Positions 59,151 to 64,000 of a stretch of 64,000 bases of DNA are shown here, piece after piece (the stretch's first letter is position 1; every line of letters starts with the position of its first letter). Below the pieces are notes generated by a model. It did not search any database, was not told where the DNA came from, and worked only from the letters and a program-made list of their open reading frames with translations. Origin of the DNA: Ecdyonurus torrentis. Taxonomy: Eukaryota > Arthropoda > Insecta > Ephemeroptera > Heptageniidae. The translations under genes and the position numbers were made by a program. The stretch spans positions 524,236 through 588,235 of the forward strand of contig OX439133.1 of the NCBI GenBank assembly GCA_949318235.1, in the 5' to 3' direction.

Positions 59151-60105
59151 TTTTAAACCGATAACCTCCAATTTACCAAATTGTTGATTTATTTTAATCG
59201 TGTTAATTATATATTAATTATTTGATTATTTGTCTCTGAAGTGCATCTATACGCAATATTATTTTATGCTTTTAAAAAACTTGACTGTTTTTAAAGCTCA
59301 AAACTGAATTAATTTGGTTTTAAATCAATAAGTTTTAAGTTTAAATAGCATATATTAAGCTAGAGCTTTATAGTTAATAATAAGCTTGAATATAAAACTT
59401 TTGAGCTGAAACTTGACGTTCGAGCTCTCGAGCTTATGAGGAAAAGAAAAATAGCTTTATTGTTCAATGTTTAAATAGGCAAAAAAAAAAAAAAAAGAAT
59501 TAATAATTATAATTATATAATGATAAAAAATAATAATAATAATTGCTTTTGAAAACATCGTATATAATTAAATAAAAATCTCATTTTTATTTAATACCTG
59601 CTGTTAACAAAAATTGTTTATTTCACGACTCTTTTATAGATTCAACTCAAAGCTGGCTCGTTTTGAAGCAAGCTAAAAAACAAGGTAGAACTCAAAAAAA
59701 AAAAAAAAAAAAAAAAAAATGCAATTGAAGATTTTAGCCCAGGCAGGATGCTCGAACTGGTTTACATTAAAAAAAAATAATAATAACAAGTACAAAACTC
59801 CAAAAAAAAAATACAAAACATTTTTTTTTTATAATTATTTATTTTTTTAATTGTTACAATTAATTATTTTCATTTAACTAAAAAATGACACATCATATTT
59901 TATACATATTCTTCTATATATTTTATTTTGTGAAAAAATCATTATTTTAAAATTGTTATCAAAAATGCTTAATAATTTGTCTAGTTATAATTGATTATAT
60001 AAGTTTATCAGTCGCTAGATAGTTTTTATTATGTTTTTTTTTTTTTTTTTAAGTCTAGATTTTTTTTTCTTTTATAAAACCGCGTTTTATTCTTCATTAA
60101 TACAT

Positions 60106-60485
60106 TTAAAGTGATACACAACCCTTAAAATAAGTATTTTTTGTTCTTTCCTAAAACAATTCAATAGTAATCAGTCGTTTATTTGACTTTTCTAGTCCGC
60201 GGGATAAGCGAGCCCCGCGAGGGTAACGATATAGAGTACACGCCCCTCTACTATGAGTGTAAAAATTTTGTACCCCCTGCTGTACCTGGTAAGCTTACCT
60301 GAGAAGATGTACAGATTTTTTACCCGCACAGTAAAGGAAATCTCTGACGTCAGAGATTTCCTCTTTACCCTCGCGGGGCTTGCTTATTCCGCGGGCTGGA
60401 AAAGTCAAATAAACGACTAATTTCTATTGAATTACTTTAGAATAGAACAAAAAATACTTATTTTTAGGGGTGTGTATCACTTTAA
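60106..60485. mobile_element. 380-bp TIR element with TTAA at both ends
   Basis: Long inverted ends: TTAAAGTGATACACAACCCT..AAGTATTTTTTGTTC and GAACAAAAAATACTT..AGGGGTGTGTATCACTTTAA. A second inner inverted pair (AGTCGTTTATTTGACTTTTC, TCCGCGGGATAAGCGAGCCC) surrounds a GTCAGAG/CTCTGAC centre. TTAA flanks would suit a piggyBac-like MITE; this is inference. Confidence 0.82.
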
Positions 60486-61781
60486 CTTATGTTGCAAGGT
60501 AAAATTGATTTGTCTGGAAATTTTCTCAATGGATGTTACAAGTGGAGCATAGCCCAACCAATCAGAGATGATGCTGGAAAAATGAGAGAATTTCTATATT
60601 TTAACTTCACGGAAAAGTTTTAGCACTTTTTAAGCGTTAAAAAAACGCAAATACAATGAGGTCAGGAAAAAAAAAAAAAAAAAAAAAAAAAGAGACCAAA
60701 AAATTAATATTTATACATATTTTTTTTACAATTTTTTTTATATATATTTTGAAGCTGGTTTGAGTTTGATTTATAGTATTTGTAGGATCTTAATAATTTT
60801 TTTCCTTTGTAATAACATTTTTTGAAGGTATATTGCCGTATGTATTAAATTAATTAAAAAAATTAATAATAATAATGTTTCAAAACACGTAAAAGTGTCT
60901 CGAATCCCTTATTTAACAAAAATTCTGGCCTCAGTGCATTAGTTTTGTCACAAACTTGATAATTTCGGATATTTTAAATTTTCACGCCCCACCTGTGATT
61001 GGCTAAGAGCTCTACAGACGTCAGAAAAGTACAATTTTACCATAGAAACATGATCAACAAATATTTATTGGCATCTACGTAATTTTTTATTTTATTACTC
61101 TCCGATTTTATTTCTTTTGGCAGTGAAAACTTTGATATGCAAATGCCAAAACTTAAATAATTTACATTCATGGAGTTTATTTATTCACCATTCACTTTTG
61201 TTGTATTATGTTTTATTATTATTTTTTTTACCCTAAACACAAAATCACAACATTCATATTAATTATTTATAATTTTGAAAAATTGAGTTTCACTTTTCAT
61301 TTTAGAAATTAAAAAAACAAAAAATTAAAAATTAATTTTCTGCAATTTAGCAACACAATTGTCATAATAGTTGCATTATTTTTTCTATTGCAAACTGCAA
61401 AGTGTATGCTTAAATATATATACTTCCAATACTTCTAAAATGGGCTAGTATTTAGAGTTAAAAAAAAAAAAAAACTAAAAACTAAAAATGAGCTTATTAT
61501 TATTATTATTTTTTTTTTTTTTTTTGAAAATAGTTGCTAAAATGGAAGTGAAACTCAATTTTTCGTCACATGCAGGTCAATCAATATATTTTTACATTTT
61601 TTTTTTTCAATAAAACTAAAACTTAAAACTACAACATTATTTGTTTTTTTCAACATAAAATGTGAATTGCACATTTTTTACATCATTCAACAGAAAAGTA
61701 TCATTTTTCGGCTTGATTTAGGATTTAGGCTACCAAACTGTAGCAACTTTTCACATTCACTTTTAAATACCAAATTTTAGC

Positions 61782-61785
<4 letters not shown>

Positions 61786-61836
<51 letters not shown>
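61786..61836. repeat. Poly(A) tract of about 48 bp
   Basis: Uninterrupted A run. The surrounding 60486-63540 is AT-rich with scattered homopolymers and no supported gene. Confidence 0.9.
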
Positions 61837-61840
<4 letters not shown>

Positions 61841-62195
61841 TGCGTAATTTTTTTGACTTAAAATTGGCGGTAAAATTTAAAACTGTTCAATTTCTTGTGG
61901 ATTTCTTTTTGGTAACCTATTTCCTCCAAAATAAAAAGCTCGTAATACATGTAAATTTCTGCATAAAAAGCAAACAAATTATTAAAGTTCAAATACACGA
62001 TATATACTTACAAAACTAAAAAACATTCATTTTAAATACTTTTTAATTAACTGCAAAACAAATGCTTTGAAAAAAACTTTTTTTCAAACGAAAAGCGTGA
62101 CAAAATGAAATAAAAAAAATATTGCAATATTTTTTGCCACATATATATTTTGTTTTAAATACTTAAGATTGGTCTTAATTGTAACTGGTCACCTA

Positions 62196-62246
62196 CAACT
62201 GAGGTCAAAGGTCATGACCTTAACTTGACCTCAAGGTCATCCTATG
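62196..62246. promoter_or_regulatory. Dense AGGTCA motif group
   Basis: GAGGTCAAAGGTCATGACCTT combines a perfect DR1 (AGGTCA-A-AGGTCA) with an immediate inverted AGGTCATGACCT, then TTGACCT and AAGGTCA. Candidate nuclear-receptor site; no nearby gene start is visible. Confidence 0.4.
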
Positions 62247-62385
62247 TTTTTAAACAATTAAATTAAGCCTAATGTTTTAATTAGGAATGTTTTTTTTAAT
62301 AATAATTTACAAAAAAATTCTCATTTATTCTGAACATTCAAGCTGCCTATTTCGTCAATGTTTAAATCTTAAATCAAAGAAAATA

Positions 62386-62418
<33 letters not shown>

Positions 62419-63540
62419 AAATAAAAGAAAGCAAATAAATAAACAGTACGAATTTTTTTATTTTCGTAAAAATAATAAAAAGTTGTAAGAAATTAATTTA
62501 TTCTTAAAAAAAAAAATGCATTTTTTGTGTTATTCTAACAAATTTTGAAAAAAGAAAAAGTTAAAATTTCGCGCTAATCCCGCATTTTTCTGCCCAGTAA
62601 GACCAGAAAATACGCTTAGTTCAAAATTTTAGCATCTTTTCAAAAACACTTTTGACAATTTTTACAGTTAAAGCTATAATGTGTTTCTAATTACAAACCT
62701 AATTAGTGTTCATTTCCTTTCATTTAAGATTTGTTGTAGCTAAAATTATTAAATAATAAAAGATGGCTGCTCTCATATATTCTAAAAATTAAATACTTAT
62801 ATTTTAATTATTTATTTTTATTATTTTTAAAGTTTATAAAAAAGTAAATCACAGACAACATTGTTTTTTTATTTAAATTTTATTTTTTGTTGTCTTTTTT
62901 TTTCTCTCTATTTTTTTTTTCTTCGTATTAAAAAGTTGAGTTTGTTAAAACTTTTCATTTCGTTGTGAAATTTCAAATTAAAAATTGCAGTCTTTCATTT
63001 TTTTATTTTTTAACTTAAAAAAAATTTAAGACGCGAAAATTTAGCGTTTATTTTTTCTGACACTTCACTTCACTTTTGGACGCAGAGATCGTAGGGAGGA
63101 AAATGTCTTTTTAATTTTAATTTTTTTTATTGAATTTTTAGCTTCAATTTGCAGAAATTAGTGTTAGTTTTATTTGAAATATCATCAATTTTATAAATTT
63201 ATCATTTTTTGTCAAAAAAACACGATTTTTTAGTGCAAAAGTTAAAATATGAAATTAAAACTTTTTTGCAACAAAATTTGCACATAATATATTTTCAATA
63301 AAGTATTTTTTCTTGTACTTTTTAAAAATAAATAAGAGGAAAGAGTTTGGAATGCACCTTGTTAAAAACATCGTAAAACACTGTATTTTGTGATTTTGAA
63401 TTGTTAACTAAAAATTACATTTTCATGCATAAATAAAAATATAATTTCTTTTACACGGAAAAATTGAGTTTAAAGAATCGTGTTTATTTCCAAATCACTC
63501 GAATTTTTCTGCAAATTTGAACTAAAATTGTGCGATTTTC

Positions 63541-63965
63541 TTTGGTGACCAAAGTAAGGGGTGACGTCAACATGACGTCACACTGCAGGGTGGTGACGTC
63601 ATTGTATATCCTAAGGTAGCGATGACGTCATATCCCTGTTATTGATGACATCACACCCCAGGGAGATATGACGTCACACCTGGGTAAATATGATGTCATA
63701 ACTGAGGAATTGATGACGTCACAGCCCCAGGTGACGTCATAACTGAGGCAGTGATGACGTCACAGCCCCAGGTGACGTCATAACTGAGGCAGTGATGACG
63801 TCACAGCCCCAGGTGACGTCATAACTGAGGCAGTGATGACGTCACAGCCCCAGGTGACGTCATCACTGAGGCAGTGATGACGTCACAGCCCCAGGTGACG
63901 TCATAACTGAGGCAGCGATGACGTCACAGCCCGGCTATTGATGACGTCACAGCCCTAGCTGACGT
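63541..63965. promoter_or_regulatory. Array of 17 perfect CRE palindromes (TGACGTCA)
   Basis: By eye there are 17 TGACGTCA sites in about 410 bp, plus near matches TGACATCA, TGATGTCA and TGACGTGC. The right part (about 63705-63935) is a ~41-bp tandem repeat carrying two sites per unit (GATGACGTCACAGCCCC and GGTGACGTCATAACTGAGG). TGACGTCA is the classical CREB/ATF bZIP site. The window ends in GC-rich sequence right after, which might be near another gene. Confidence 0.85.
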
Positions 63966-64000
63966 GCCACCTAGCACCAGGACTCCGAGGCGCCTCCAGG

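Noticed and set aside
63966..64000. Start of another gene at the GC-rich right edge
   Set aside because: Only ~35 bp are available; short frames exist on both strands but no splice site or motif supports a call.

Overview
This is a window of animal nuclear DNA. It is very AT-rich, crowded with mono-, di- and tetranucleotide tracts, fold-back repeats and satellites, and carries two intron-rich protein genes in convergent (tail-to-tail) orientation. Both genes are recognisable only after splicing. Their families and the exon/intron style point to a bilaterian invertebrate, possibly a lophotrochozoan; the exact group cannot be settled from the sequence alone. No rRNA, tRNA, CRISPR array or bacterial operon was seen.

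Layout. 1-22000: intergenic DNA with hairpin MITEs, a 5.7 kb satellite of 107/108-bp monomers (6161-11888), short CGTTTAACG-rich clusters and a repeated TIR family. A non-coding first exon of the plus-strand gene may end near 17375. 22098-36497 (+): a CREBRF/REPTOR-type bZIP gene in 12 coding exons (564 residues). Intron 6 holds a 2.76 kb minisatellite of 29-bp monomers, and an 81-bp array of repeated 3' splice sites lies just before exon 8. 36498-44486: 3' UTR, AT-rich DNA, a 154-bp satellite and the 3' end of the other gene. 44487-58094 (-): a full-length RMND5-type E3 ubiquitin ligase subunit in 9 coding exons (392 residues). Its introns are mostly fold-back repeats, including a palindrome of about 1.2 kb. 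58095-64000: intergenic repeats ending in a dense array of TGACGTCA palindromes (63541-63965).

The two genes are not an operon and have no known joint function. The first encodes a stress/nutrient-responsive bZIP regulator; the second a subunit of the CTLH (GID) ubiquitin ligase. What they share here is local genome behaviour: four separate tandem duplications copy a splice junction together with part of its exon (CREBRF exons 1, 7 and 8, RMND5 exon 8), and large simple arrays start at or within a few bases of splice donors (CREBRF intron 6, RMND5 intron 5). The most interesting case is the 81-bp array at 30482-31300. It offers eleven 3' splice sites that all keep the same open reading frame, so the CREBRF protein could in principle gain blocks of 27 residues by acceptor choice or by array length change.
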